Origin: GCA-1730015 sp964583825
GTDB lineage: Bacteria > Pseudomonadota > Gammaproteobacteria > Granulosicoccales > Granulosicoccaceae
Assembly (NCBI GenBank): GCA_964583825.1
Contig: CAZOXM010000012.1
Location: forward strand, 1-64,000
DNA length: 64,000 nucleotides
Direction of reading: 5' to 3'
Shown here: in pieces, positions 44,503 through 54,096 of the stretch
Position numbering within the stretch: position 1 is the stretch's first letter
Layout: every line of letters begins with the position of its first letter
Made by a program: the position numbers and the translations under genes
The notes under the pieces: generated by a model
Told to the model about the DNA's origin: nothing
Database searches by the model: none
What the model saw: only the letters and a program-made list of their open reading frames with translations

Positions 44503-46365
44503 ATGAATGAAGCCAGCACACTCACCCCTGAAATTATTCTGGTGCTGGGCCTACTTTTTTTCACGGTATATCTGTTTGTCTCAGAGGTCGTGCGAATCGA
44601 CGTGGCAGCCGTCACCATCATGGTGTTACTCGGCCTGACCACGATGCTGCCAGGTCTGCAACCCGTCATTTCCACTGCCGAGCTGTTTGATGGTTTTTCC
44701 AGTAACGCAGTGATGTCGATCATCGCAGTGATGATCATCGGCGCGGGTCTGGATAAAACCGGCATCATGAGCCGTGTCGCTAACTGGATTTTACAGAAAG
44801 GCGGCAGCACAGAATCCAGAATTACGCCGATGGTTTCCGGCACCGTGGGCATTATCTCAAGCTTCATGCAAAACGTCGGTGCTGCGGCACTGTTTCTTCC
44901 GGTAGTCAGCCGCATCAGCCGTCGCACCTCCATTCCAATGTCGCGTTTGCTAATGCCGATGGGCTTCTGCGCCATTCTTGGTGGTACGGTGACCATGGTC
45001 GGCTCCAGCCCGCTGATCCTGCTCAACGACCTGATGCTGTCCTCCAACAAGGCGCTGCCGGTCGAAAACCGCATGGAGACCTTCGATCTATTCGATGTCA
45101 CACCGATCGGCCTGGCCCTGATCGCCTCCGGCATTCTGTTCTTTACCCTGTTCGGTCGCTGGGTGCTCCCCAATGTAAAAGGTGAAAAACAGAAGGAGAC
45201 CACCACACGAACCACCGAATACTTCGAACGTGTGTATGGCATTTCCGGTGAACTGTTCGAGTTGCAGGCCACCATAGACAGCCCGCTGGTCGGCATGACC
45301 ATCATGCAAATCGAACGCACGCTGGAGAACGTGCCCTTTGTGCTGGCTATACGCAATGGCGATGAAGTCTCGGTCGTGCCGGATGGCAAAGAGGTCATCT
45401 GGGTTAACAGCTACATCGGTGTGCTCAGCAACAAACGTCAGCTGGTCAAGTTTGCACGGCAGTACAAACTCAGAATTGTCAAAAGCGAAAACCACTTTGC
45501 CAGTGTAATGAACGCGCAGGAAACCGGTATTGCGGAAATCGTTATTCCCCCGGGGTCTTCGCTGGTCGGCCAAAACCTCAACGATTTGCAACTGCGCCGC
45601 AATGACGGCCTGCACATCCTGAGGATCTACCGCGCCGGTTACACACTCGATAAAGAAGTCCGTACCGAACCGCTGCAAGGTGGTGACACCCTGGTGGTAC
45701 ATACCTCCTGGCGCAATCTGAACAAGCTGCGCAACAATGAAGACTATGCCGTAGTCACCGATCACGCCGTCGAGGAGCTACGCCCGAATAAAATTAAACC
45801 GGCACTGCTTTTCTTTTCGATTGCACTGGCGCTGGTGCTGTTTTCGGACCTGCGACTGTCAGTGTCGCTGCTGGTCGGCGCGATGGGCATGGTGCTGGCC
45901 GGCGTGCTGACCATGGACGAAGCCTATCGCGCGGTCAGCTGGAAAACCGTCTTCCTGCTGGCGAGTCTGATCCCGCTGGGTCTGGCGGTGGAAAAGTCCG
46001 GCGCTGCTGCATGGATTGCCGCACAGACACTACTGATTCTGGGTGACGTGCCCATCTGGCTGCTGCAGACGGTCATCGCTATCCTGGCCACCGTATTTAC
46101 GCTGGTCATGTCCAACATCGGCGCTACCGTACTGTTGGTGCCACTGGCGGTCAACATTGCCATCGGCGCGGGGGCAGACCCGGCCTTGTTTGCGCTGACA
46201 GTCGCCATTGCGACCTCCAATTCATTCATTATTCCCACCCATCAGGTCAACGCACTGATCATGGGACCGGCCGGCTATCGGGTACTCGACTTCATGCGTG
46301 CCGGCAGTTTTATGACGGTTATCTTTTTGATTGTCAGTCTGTTGATGCTGAACCTGATATTCTGA
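44503..46365 (+). CDS. SLC13/DASS-family permease with TrkA-C domains
   Basis: A 620-residue inner-membrane transporter of the divalent anion-sodium symporter type. Several N-terminal helices (about 8-28 and on), then two cytoplasmic RCK/TrkA-C domains (about 245-425) that may sense a ligand, then the C-terminal helices with the SNIGATVLLVPLAV substrate-motif region. Relatives move dicarboxylates, sulfate or citrate; the substrate is unknown here. It is preceded by a long divergent intergenic region and followed closely by the aldo-keto reductase gene (30 bp). Confidence 0.92.
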   Translation: MNEASTLTPEIILVLGLLFFTVYLFVSEVVRIDVAAVTIMVLLGLTTMLPGLQPVISTAELFDGFSSNAVMSIIAVMIIGAGLDKTGIMSRVANWILQKGGSTESRITPMVSGTVGIISSFMQNVGAAALFLPVVSRISRRTSIPMSRLLMPMGFCAILGGTVTMVGSSPLILLNDLMLSSNKALPVENRMETFDLFDVTPIGLALIASGILFFTLFGRWVLPNVKGEKQKETTTRTTEYFERVYGISGELFELQATIDSPLVGMTIMQIERTLENVPFVLAIRNGDEVSVVPDGKEVIWVNSYIGVLSNKRQLVKFARQYKLRIVKSENHFASVMNAQETGIAEIVIPPGSSLVGQNLNDLQLRRNDGLHILRIYRAGYTLDKEVRTEPLQGGDTLVVHTSWRNLNKLRNNEDYAVVTDHAVEELRPNKIKPALLFFSIALALVLFSDLRLSVSLLVGAMGMVLAGVLTMDEAYRAVSWKTVFLLASLIPLGLAVEKSGAAAWIAAQTLLILGDVPIWLLQTVIAILATVFTLVMSNIGATVLLVPLAVNIAIGAGADPALFALTVAIATSNSFIIPTHQVNALIMGPAGYRVLDFMRAGSFMTVIFLIVSLLMLNLIF

Positions 46366-46395
46366 CGGATAACGTAGCGGTGGCCATGATGCACC

Positions 46396-47439
46396 ATGGA
46401 ATATCGACAACTCGGTAGCAGCGAAATCAGGGTCAGTGAGCTGTGCATCGGCACCATGACTTTCGGCTGCCGGAACACCGAACAAGAATCACACGCCCAG
46501 CTCGACCTCGCCATTGCAAACGGTATTAACTTTATCGATACCGCCGAACTCTACCCGGCACCGGTCAGCGCACAAACCACGTTTCTGACCGAAACCATTG
46601 TTGGCAGCTGGTTAAAACACCAGCCACGTGAAAAAGTGGTGGTGGCGACCAAAGTCGTGGGGCCAGCCCCGAAAAAATGGATCGGGCACATCAGAGGCGG
46701 TCCGACACTGACTGAACAGCAGATCACCGAGGCAGTCGATGGCAGTCTGCGCCGGCTCAACACGGACTATATCGATCTGTTTCAGATCCACTGGCCGGCC
46801 AGAAAGACCAACTACTTCGGCAAGCTCGGTTATGAAGTCGGACACGACAAGCACGACCACCCGATTGCCGAAACCGTCGACGTGCTGGGTAAACTCGTGG
46901 CGAGTGGCAAAGTACGCAGTGTCGGTGTCAGCAACGAAACCCCGTGGGGGCTGCACAGCTATATCAGTGCCGCCGCAGCCGCCGCTGTGGCACCCGTCGT
47001 TTCCATCCAGAATCCCTATTGCCTGTTGAATCGCACCTTTGAAATCGGGCTGGCGGAATTCTCACATCGTGAGGGCATCGGCCTGCTCGCTTACTCACCG
47101 CTGGCAGGCGGTGCGTTAACCGGCAAATACCTGGGCAACCAAAAACCGCAGGGTGCCCGACTCACGCTGCATGAAAATTATTTTTATCGCTACACCACCA
47201 CGCCCGCGACGGAAGCTGTTGCGCGCTATATCGCGATCGCTGAAAAGCACGGGCACACCCCTGCCGATATGGCGCTTGCGTTTGTCAGACAACAGCCTTT
47301 TGTTGCTTCAACCATTCTGGGTGCCACATCCACCGAACAGCTGCAGGCAAATATTGACAGTCGCTCACTGCGCCTGAGCGATGAATGTCTTAAGGACATT
47401 CAACAGGTGCACATGCTCAACCCCAACCCGTGCCCATGA
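46396..47439 (+). CDS. tas: NADP-dependent aldo-keto reductase, Tas-like
   Basis: A 347-residue aldo-keto reductase very like E. coli Tas. The start MEYRQLGSSEIRVSELCIG, the catalytic Asp and Tyr in DTAELYP, the Lys in VVATKVVG, the His in QIHWP, and VSIQNPYCLLNR are all visible. It reduces aldehydes or ketones with NADPH; the natural substrate is unknown. It ends in an ATGA overlap with the TatD-family gene. Confidence 0.93.
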   Translation: MEYRQLGSSEIRVSELCIGTMTFGCRNTEQESHAQLDLAIANGINFIDTAELYPAPVSAQTTFLTETIVGSWLKHQPREKVVVATKVVGPAPKKWIGHIRGGPTLTEQQITEAVDGSLRRLNTDYIDLFQIHWPARKTNYFGKLGYEVGHDKHDHPIAETVDVLGKLVASGKVRSVGVSNETPWGLHSYISAAAAAAVAPVVSIQNPYCLLNRTFEIGLAEFSHREGIGLLAYSPLAGGALTGKYLGNQKPQGARLTLHENYFYRYTTTPATEAVARYIAIAEKHGHTPADMALAFVRQQPFVASTILGATSTEQLQANIDSRSLRLSDECLKDIQQVHMLNPNPCP

Positions 47440-48239
47440 ACCATGCGGCCGGTCGTCCAACACTGATCGACACCCACATCCATTTTGACGACGACCGTTT
47501 CGATGCTGACCGGCCAGGCGTCTACGACCGTGCCACCCGGGCCGGTGTGTGCGCGATGGTGATACCCGCGACCGTGCAAAGTCGATGGGTAAAAGTGCAG
47601 TCGCTCGCCCGTGAGTACCACAACGTCCATGCATCGTTCGGGCTGCACCCCCTGTTCTGTGACCAACATAAAACCCGGGACCTGCAACAACTGCCACTAC
47701 AGCTCAACCACGGTGTGGCCATCGGTGAATGCGGTCTCGATAAACAGAAAGACACCACGGATTTTGATACGCAACGGTATTATTTCGACGCACAAATTGA
47801 AATTGCGAAGGAGATTGCCAAACCGTTGATCATTCACGCACGCAACAGCGTTGAACAGGTAATTTTGATGCTGCGTCAGGCCGGACTCAACCTACCAAAC
47901 GGCAACGGCGTCGTGCATAGCTTCAATGGCAGTGTGGAGCAGGCTCACCGGCTGATTGATATTGGCTTCAAACTGAGTTTCGGTGGCCCGGTCACTTTTC
48001 CTAACGCACGAAAAATACATCACCTCATCGAAACTCTGCCACTACACGCAATCATGCTTGAAACCGATGCACCGGATCAGCCCGGCGCACAGCACCGTGG
48101 TGCACGCAACGAGCCGCAATGGCTGCCCGAAGTGCTGCACGCAGTTGCTACGTTGAGAACCGAATCGCCTGAACACATCGCGGCCACCAGCAATAACAAC
48201 GCACGCCGCCTGTTCGGACTTTCAAAAGATACCCGTTGA
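47436..48239 (+). CDS. TatD-family hydrolase (YjjV-like)
   Basis: A metal-dependent TIM-barrel nuclease-like protein of 267 residues. Metal ligands: HxH in DTHIHFDDDRF, Glu in GECGLDK, His in IIHARNS, His in GVVHSFNG and Asp in ETDAPD. The ATG at 47436 overlaps the tas stop by 4 bp (ATGA) and is preferred to the GTG at 47430. TatD relatives act as 3'-5' exonucleases or DNases; YjjV has no settled role. Confidence 0.92.
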   Translation: MNHAAGRPTLIDTHIHFDDDRFDADRPGVYDRATRAGVCAMVIPATVQSRWVKVQSLAREYHNVHASFGLHPLFCDQHKTRDLQQLPLQLNHGVAIGECGLDKQKDTTDFDTQRYYFDAQIEIAKEIAKPLIIHARNSVEQVILMLRQAGLNLPNGNGVVHSFNGSVEQAHRLIDIGFKLSFGGPVTFPNARKIHHLIETLPLHAIMLETDAPDQPGAQHRGARNEPQWLPEVLHAVATLRTESPEHIAATSNNNARRLFGLSKDTR

Positions 48240-48308
48240 AGAATGCGACCTGCGACAGCGCCGGGTCGCTGCTACCCGGTTGACTGCCGCGGGTTTGCTG
48301 CCGGTGTG

Positions 48309-48860
48309 CTAAGACTGGTTATTATCACTATCCAGCAGTTCATCAACAAAACCCGCCAGGTCATCAAACACCTCCACGTTATCAAGATGAGGATTTTGTT
48401 CGAGTGTGCGCTCTCCATGACCCGTGCGAACCAGTATTGGCCGCGCACCCACGACCATGGCGGATTGCACATCCCGCAGCGAATCACCGATCAGCGGCAC
48501 ACCGGTTAACCCGGTTTCAAGTCGTTCCATTATGCTGTTTAGCATGCCTGGTCTCGGCTTGCGGCATTCACAGTCATCGTCGGACTTATGCGGGCAGATA
48601 AAAATCGCATCGATACGTCCGCCACCGGCCGACACTTCCTTTCGCATCCGCTGATGAATCGCATGCAGGTCTTCGATCGTCAACAATCCCCTGGCAATGC
48701 CGGACTGATTAGTGACCACCACCACGCGATAATCGGCCTGACAAAGTCGTGCTATCGCCTCGATGCTGCCCTCAATGGGCACCCAGTCATCTTCGGACCT
48801 GATGTAGTCATCCGACTCATCATTGATAACCCCGTCGCGATCCAGAATGACCAGTTTCAT
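48309..48860 (-). CDS. gmhB: D-glycero-beta-D-manno-heptose-1,7-bisphosphate 7-phosphatase
   Basis: HAD phosphatase of LPS heptose synthesis. Nucleophile and acid in LDRDGVIND, motif II VVTNQSG, the structural zinc site CPHKSDDDCECRKPRPG, and motif IV IGDSLRD. The ATG at 48860 is chosen because AGAGG lies 9 nt upstream; the upstream ATG at 48881 adds seven residues. In gammaproteobacteria gmhB often follows glyS, as here (same strand, 182 bp). Confidence 0.93.
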   Translation of the reverse strand: MKLVILDRDGVINDESDDYIRSEDDWVPIEGSIEAIARLCQADYRVVVVTNQSGIARGLLTIEDLHAIHQRMRKEVSAGGGRIDAIFICPHKSDDDCECRKPRPGMLNSIMERLETGLTGVPLIGDSLRDVQSAMVVGARPILVRTGHGERTLEQNPHLDNVEVFDDLAGFVDELLDSDNNQS

Positions 48861-49042
48861 GTTAGGGAACCTCTGATTCATTGAGCGCGGCCATTCTGGC
48901 AGTCATATTTTTTCGAGAGCGAGGCGACCGTTGCGATATAAACAATGGGCAATCAATGGTTGTGCCCTCGATTAAAGTCGCAACGAAGCGCTCGGAAAAA
49001 CAGGCCGATAGAATGACGTGAGTCATTGATCAGCGGTGTGCC

Positions 49043-51118
49043 TTAGCTTTGCAGCACACCGAGATCTGCAACGTAACCGAACAAGCCCTTCAGCTCTGCC
49101 AGCATCGCAAGCCGGTTATTTCTCACACGCTCATCATCCGCCATGACCATTACCTGATCAAAAAACTGGTCAACAGGCTCACGCAGCTGTGCCAGTGCCT
49201 TCAGCGCATCGGTGTACCTGCCATCGCGAAACAGCGGCTCGACCTCAGCCGAGGTGCGACCCATGGCCTCAAACAGCGTTGACTCTGGTTTGCCCTCAAA
49301 GTGCGATTCACTGACCTGCCCCCCTGCGGGCGCCGGGTTTTTCTTCAAAATATTGTTGATGCGTTTGTTTGCAGCAGCCAGGCTTTCCGCTTCCGGCAAT
49401 TGCATAAACGCCTGTACCGCATGCACACGTTTATCAAAATCGAGGGCCGCGGTCGGCCGTACCGATGCGACAGCCTCAAACACCTGAACCGGAACATCCT
49501 GAGCGGTGTAGTAGGCGCGCAGCCGCTCGAGCATAAATTCGAACACTTCGGGTACGGTATTGTTTGCATCAATCGCATCGCCATGCAGTGAAGCGGCGGT
49601 TTCCAGCAGAGACAGCAAGTCGAGTGGCAATTGTTTTTCAATCATGGTGCGCAGCGCACCGAGTGATAAACGTCGCAACGCGTACGGATCTTTTACCCCG
49701 GTCGGTTTTTGACCAATGCCGAATATGCCGACCAGGGTGTCGATACGATCTGCGATCGCCAGCGCCTGTCCCTCTGCGGAGCCGGCCAGCGCATCGTCCG
49801 CAAAACGCGGCAGGTATTGCTCACGCAATGCCAGCGCGACCTGATCGGGTTCGCCTTCGCGCTTTGCATAGTACTCCCCCATGATGCCCTGCACCGATGG
49901 GAACTCCCCGACCATCTCGGTCATCAGGTCACACTTGCTGAGCTCTGCTGCACGGCGCGTCAGTGCAACATCGGCACCGATTTGTTCGGCGATCGCGCAG
50001 GCGATTTTTTCAACGCGCACGGTTTTATCGTAGACCGAGCCAAGCCGGGTCTGGAACACCACTTTCCCGAGCGTCTCGGCATGCGATTGCAACGGCTTCT
50101 TCTGATCCTGCTTCCAGAAAAACATCGCATCGGCGAGGCGAGGTCTGATCACCACCTCGTTGCCTTTTATAACCTGTTCGATTTCCGTACTGTCGATGTT
50201 GGAAACCGTTATGAACTTCGGCATCAGCTTCCGGCTTGCATCAAACAAAGGAAAGTACTTCTGATTATCTTTCATTGTGGTGATCAGCACCTCCGATGGC
50301 AATTCAAGATATTCTTCATCGAAGTTGCCCACCACCGGCACCGGCCATTCGACCAGTGCGGTCACCTCATCAAGCAGCGCTTCCTCAATCAGAGCAGCCC
50401 CGCCCGCCTGCTCCGCAACCGCTCGCACACCCTGTTCGATCTGTGCGCGGCGCTCGGCAAAGTCGGCCACCACCATGCCCGGTTGCTTTAGCCTGGCTGC
50501 GTAGTCGGCAGCACATTTCAGTGCAATCGAATCCGGGTGGTGGAAGCGATGACCGTAAGTCTGTCGATCGGCACTCAGCCCCAGCACCGTTGCCGGCACC
50601 ACGCTGTCTCCCAGCAACATCACCAGCCAGTGGACAGGTCGCACAAATTCAACCTCGCGGTCTCCCCAGCGCATGCGCTTGGGTATTGGCAGACCGGCCA
50701 GTGCTTTTTCGACAATACCGGGCACAAGCTCAGTGGCAGCCTTGCCCTTTTGTTCAACGTTGCACACCAGCCATTCACCCTTGTCGGTGCTGAGCCGTTC
50801 AAGATTCGACACCTCGACGCCGCACGACCGGGCAAACCCGGACGCCGCTTTTGTCGGGTTGCCGGCTTCATCAAATGCGGCTTTTACTGCGGGGCCGCGC
50901 CGTTGCACGCGGGCGTCCTGCTGACCTGTCGCCAGTGACTCGACGAACACAGCAAGCCGACGGGGCGTGGCGTACAGCCGATAGGACGCGTAGTCGAGGT
51001 TCGCCTCCGCCAGCCCGGCGGTGACACCTTCAGCAAAGGCCGTCGCCAGCCGCAACAGTGCGGTCGGTGGTAGCTCTTCGGTACCGAGTTCGACCAGAAA
51101 ATCTTCGCGATCACTCAT
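49043..51118 (-). CDS. glyS: glycyl-tRNA synthetase beta subunit
   Basis: Beta chain (691 residues) of the alpha2-beta2 bacterial glycyl-tRNA synthetase. The N terminus shows DFLVELGTEELPP and the central HD-like domain and C-terminal anticodon-binding part follow. It starts immediately after glyQ (stop and start adjacent). A hairpin at 49034-49061 (CGGTGTGC with GCACACCG) spans its stop codon but has no T-run. Confidence 0.97.
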   Translation of the reverse strand: MSDREDFLVELGTEELPPTALLRLATAFAEGVTAGLAEANLDYASYRLYATPRRLAVFVESLATGQQDARVQRRGPAVKAAFDEAGNPTKAASGFARSCGVEVSNLERLSTDKGEWLVCNVEQKGKAATELVPGIVEKALAGLPIPKRMRWGDREVEFVRPVHWLVMLLGDSVVPATVLGLSADRQTYGHRFHHPDSIALKCAADYAARLKQPGMVVADFAERRAQIEQGVRAVAEQAGGAALIEEALLDEVTALVEWPVPVVGNFDEEYLELPSEVLITTMKDNQKYFPLFDASRKLMPKFITVSNIDSTEIEQVIKGNEVVIRPRLADAMFFWKQDQKKPLQSHAETLGKVVFQTRLGSVYDKTVRVEKIACAIAEQIGADVALTRRAAELSKCDLMTEMVGEFPSVQGIMGEYYAKREGEPDQVALALREQYLPRFADDALAGSAEGQALAIADRIDTLVGIFGIGQKPTGVKDPYALRRLSLGALRTMIEKQLPLDLLSLLETAASLHGDAIDANNTVPEVFEFMLERLRAYYTAQDVPVQVFEAVASVRPTAALDFDKRVHAVQAFMQLPEAESLAAANKRINNILKKNPAPAGGQVSESHFEGKPESTLFEAMGRTSAEVEPLFRDGRYTDALKALAQLREPVDQFFDQVMVMADDERVRNNRLAMLAELKGLFGYVADLGVLQS

Positions 51119-52030
51119 TTACGCGCTCTCCGCCGCTTGCTTTAACAGCGGAAAACCCAGCAACTCACGCGATGCAAAATAGGCTTCTGCCACTTTTCTG
51201 GCCTGTTGTCTGATTCTTAATATATACCGCTGCCTTTCGGTCACCGAGATCGCGTTGCGCGCATCCAGTAAATTGAACGTATGCGATGCACCGAGCACAT
51301 GTTCATAGGCAGGCATCGACAGGCCGCGCTCAGACAATGCTTCAGCCTGTTTTTCATGGCTGTCGAAGGCGGCAAAAAGCGACTCCACATCGGCATACTC
51401 AAAGTTATAGGCCGACTGTTCCTGTTCATTTTGCAAATAGACGTCGCCGTAGGTGACACTGTGACCATCGTGCTCCGACCAGATCAGGTCGTACACACTG
51501 TCCACACCCTGTATATACATCGCCAGCCGCTCGAGACCATAGGCAATTTCTCCCATGACCGGTTTGCACTCAAGGCCGCCGACCTGTTGAAAATAAGTGA
51601 ACTGAGTCACTTCCATCCCGTTCAGCCAGACCTCCCAGCCGAGTCCCCAGGCTCCCAGCGTCGGTGACTCCCAGTTATCTTCAACGAAACGGATATCGTG
51701 CACCAGCGGATCGAAGCCGAGTGCCTTCAGGGAACCGAGGTAGAGTTCCTGAAAATCGTCCGGCGACGGCTTCATCACTACCTGAAACTGAAAGTAGTGC
51801 TGCAGCCGATTCGGATTTTCGCCATAGCGACCGTCAGTGGGTCGCCTCGACCCCTGCACATGGCAGGCGTTCCACGGTTCCGGGCCAACCGCTCGTAAAA
51901 AAGTAGACGGGTGAAACGTGCCTGCGCCAACTTCAATATCGAGTGGCTGCTGGACGATACAACCCTGCTCGCCCCAGTAACGCTGCAGACTGGCAATCAG
52001 ACCCTGGAAAGTTTTTAGCTCGTTTTGCAA
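51119..52030 (-). CDS. glyQ: glycyl-tRNA synthetase alpha subunit
   Basis: Catalytic alpha chain. KTFQGLIASLQRYWGEQGC, IEVGAGTFHP and the class II motifs are plain. The longest frame begins at 52144, but the N-terminal extension is not homologous. The TTG at 52030 is preceded by GGAG with an 8-nt spacer and gives exactly 303 residues, the length of E. coli GlyQ as I recall it, whereas the ATG at 52066 has no ribosome-binding site and gives 315. A TTG start may keep expression low or permit control. It is directly followed by glyS. Confidence 0.93.
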   Translation of the reverse strand: MQNELKTFQGLIASLQRYWGEQGCIVQQPLDIEVGAGTFHPSTFLRAVGPEPWNACHVQGSRRPTDGRYGENPNRLQHYFQFQVVMKPSPDDFQELYLGSLKALGFDPLVHDIRFVEDNWESPTLGAWGLGWEVWLNGMEVTQFTYFQQVGGLECKPVMGEIAYGLERLAMYIQGVDSVYDLIWSEHDGHSVTYGDVYLQNEQEQSAYNFEYADVESLFAAFDSHEKQAEALSERGLSMPAYEHVLGASHTFNLLDARNAISVTERQRYILRIRQQARKVAEAYFASRELLGFPLLKQAAESA

Positions 52031-52038
52031 GATTGGTA

Positions 52039-52042
52039 CTCC
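52039..52042 (-). promoter_or_regulatory. ribosome-binding site deciding the glyQ TTG start
   Basis: GGAG on the minus strand, 8 nt before the TTG at 52030. It is the only good Shine-Dalgarno in the region and fixes the start of glyQ. Confidence 0.7.
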
Positions 52043-52384
52043 GCATATCGACACATGTGCTGGCATCGATGCGCATAAATTGATTTCGATTGCCGTGCAT
52101 TTTAGCCTGATCTCAGGCTCAACACGAAGCGATAACACAGACATCGCACGCTTGCGTGATCAGGTGCGTAAAATGAATGTCGATTACTGTCTGGGCGTCG
52201 GCACAACTATTAGCCGATTCCGCTGTACGCGCAAATCGGCACTGAGCGGGTTCGCTATTCTCGCAGCGTCTTCATCCCTGCAGACAATATCTCCTGTTCG
52301 TGAAAAACCTTGATGCCGATCATGCTCCGTAGGCGCGAAAAATGAGTAGTTTCACCTCAAATGCGTTTTTCGGGAGCTCCAATT
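52043..52384. other. divergent intergenic stretch between glyQ and the DUF4124 gene
   Basis: About 340 bp. It must hold the glyQ promoter (minus) and the promoter of the DUF4124-ntrB-ntrC genes (plus). The plus-strand GGGAG at 52372-52376 is the DUF4124 ribosome-binding site. No convincing RNA gene or other frame was seen. Confidence 0.4.
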
Positions 52385-52921
52385 GTGAGGGACTATCTGC
52401 CCTTTCCCGTTCTTATCCTGGCGGCGATGCTGCCACTGTCGGCTTCGGCTGCGATATATAAGTATATCGACGAGAACGGTCGTGTCGCCTATGGTGACAA
52501 GCCGGTCGAGGGTGCCAAGACGATAAAAGTCCGAAGTGCACCGCCAAGCGCTGACAAGGACTCAAACACAGATGAGAACGGCGTCACGGACGACAATTTC
52601 GGTGAAGATGGAGAGGTGAGTAAATACAACTCCCTGAAAATCCTGAATCCGACCCCGGAGAAAATAATCAACGACCGCTCCGGCTCGATACAGGTAATTT
52701 TTCTGCCGACGCCGCGCCTGTCCAAAAACCACCAGCTGATTATCAACGTCGACGGCAAGGACATCAGCCGCGGCCGCCATGGCAGCCTCAACCTCACCAA
52801 TGTCACCCGCGGCAGCCACACCGTGAGCGGCAGAATTGTCAATGCGGACGGGGCACAGATAATCGAATCAGCGGTCGTGACTTTCCACGTACAGGACACC
52901 GGTGGCACTTCTTATCAGTAG
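52385..52921 (+). CDS. DUF4124 secreted protein
   Basis: A 178-residue exported protein. A Sec signal peptide ends SASA, followed by the DUF4124 core IYKYIDENGRVAYGDKP. A charged linker and an Ig-like C-terminal domain follow. The GTG at 52385 is favoured: GGGAG stands 8 nt before it, and it starts straight at the signal peptide. The ATG at 52361 would add eight residues without a ribosome-binding site. DUF4124 genes commonly precede ntrB-ntrC in relatives, but no direct role is known. Confidence 0.85.
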   Translation: MRDYLPFPVLILAAMLPLSASAAIYKYIDENGRVAYGDKPVEGAKTIKVRSAPPSADKDSNTDENGVTDDNFGEDGEVSKYNSLKILNPTPEKIINDRSGSIQVIFLPTPRLSKNHQLIINVDGKDISRGRHGSLNLTNVTRGSHTVSGRIVNADGAQIIESAVVTFHVQDTGGTSYQ

Positions 52922-53006
52922 GGCACGCCGCACCTGCTCGAGACGAACCGTTTAACTCTGGCTGCACAGCGATCATAATGGGCACTCGGTCACCGCCCCG
53001 GCCCCC

Positions 53007-54056
53007 ATGGATCCACGCCCCCAACTCCTGAATAACCTTACCGTCGCGGTGGTCTCACTCGATCAGGATCAACGCGTCGAGTGGCTGAACCCGGCTGCAG
53101 AAACACTGCTTGGCAGCAGCAAACGCTTTTGCGAAGGGCAACCAATCAGCGCCATCATCACGCTACCGGATGCCCTGCTGTCACAACTCGTCGAGGCGCA
53201 GTCCACCGGACAGTCCCTGATCTGCCGACGACTTCAGATCAATACAAGACTTCGATCCTCCATCTTGGTCGATTGCATCGTCACGCCCATTCAAACAACC
53301 GGCAGCGGCCCGAAGTTTATCCTTGAGCTGCTCGACATTGACAGGCAACAGCGAATCGCCGCAGAGCGGGATATCCTCGAACGGCAGGATCGCACGCAGA
53401 AAATCCTGCAAGGCTTTGCACATGAAGTGCTCAACCCGCTGGGGGGCATCAGAGGTGCGGCACAGTTGCTTGAGCAGGAGCTCGGTAAGTCAAAACTCAC
53501 CGAATATACGCAGCTACTGATAAAAGAAGCCGATCGCCTGCAAAACCTGATGCGGCGGATGCTGGGCCCGAATTCTCAGTTAAAGCTTGAAAAACACAAC
53601 ATCCATGAAATTCTGAACTATGTCACCAGACTATTGCTCACCGACAACCCCAGGGGAATCCAGCCGGTCTACGACTTCGACCCCAGTATTCCGGAAATGC
53701 AGTGTGACCGCGAAAAGCTGATACAGGTATTCGTCAACCTGGTCAGCAACGCCATTTACGCCCTCAGGGATACCGACGATCCGCGCATCACGTTTAAGAC
53801 CCGAGTGGAAAGAAACTTTACCATCCGGGGCAAACTGGTCCGGCTGGTCTGTAAAGTCCACGTCACCGACAACGGGCCGGGTATCCCGGACTCCGTAAAA
53901 AACACGCTGTTCGACCCACTGGTTTCCGGCAGACCGGGTGGCACCGGACTGGGCTTGTCCATTGCGCAGTCACTGGTGGTACAGCAGGGTGGGCTGATCG
54001 AATGTGCCAGCACCCCGGGACAGACCGTCTTCGAAGTTACCCTGCCGGTGTTATAG
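53007..54056 (+). CDS. glnL: nitrogen regulation histidine kinase NtrB
   Basis: A 349-residue two-component sensor: PAS domain (about 10-110), phosphoacceptor H139 in GFAHEVLNPLGG, then the ATPase domain with VFVNLVSNAIYAL (N box), DNGPGIP (G1) and GGTGLGLSIAQS (G2). The H box reads HEVLNP where HEIKNP is usual. It phosphorylates NtrC under nitrogen limitation and responds to PII. It is followed by ntrC after 40 bp. Confidence 0.94.
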   Translation: MDPRPQLLNNLTVAVVSLDQDQRVEWLNPAAETLLGSSKRFCEGQPISAIITLPDALLSQLVEAQSTGQSLICRRLQINTRLRSSILVDCIVTPIQTTGSGPKFILELLDIDRQQRIAAERDILERQDRTQKILQGFAHEVLNPLGGIRGAAQLLEQELGKSKLTEYTQLLIKEADRLQNLMRRMLGPNSQLKLEKHNIHEILNYVTRLLLTDNPRGIQPVYDFDPSIPEMQCDREKLIQVFVNLVSNAIYALRDTDDPRITFKTRVERNFTIRGKLVRLVCKVHVTDNGPGIPDSVKNTLFDPLVSGRPGGTGLGLSIAQSLVVQQGGLIECASTPGQTVFEVTLPVL

Positions 54057-54096
54057 TAGCGGCGAACAAAAGCCGTCCGGTACGCCACACAAAATC

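Noticed and set aside
44367..45398. 343-codon minus-strand frame opposite the SLC13 permease
   Set aside because: Antisense shadow; composition is rich in Ser, Arg, Met and Thr as expected of a reversed membrane protein gene.
49709..50491. 260-codon plus-strand frame opposite glyS
   Set aside because: Antisense to an essential, well-conserved gene; no domain seen.
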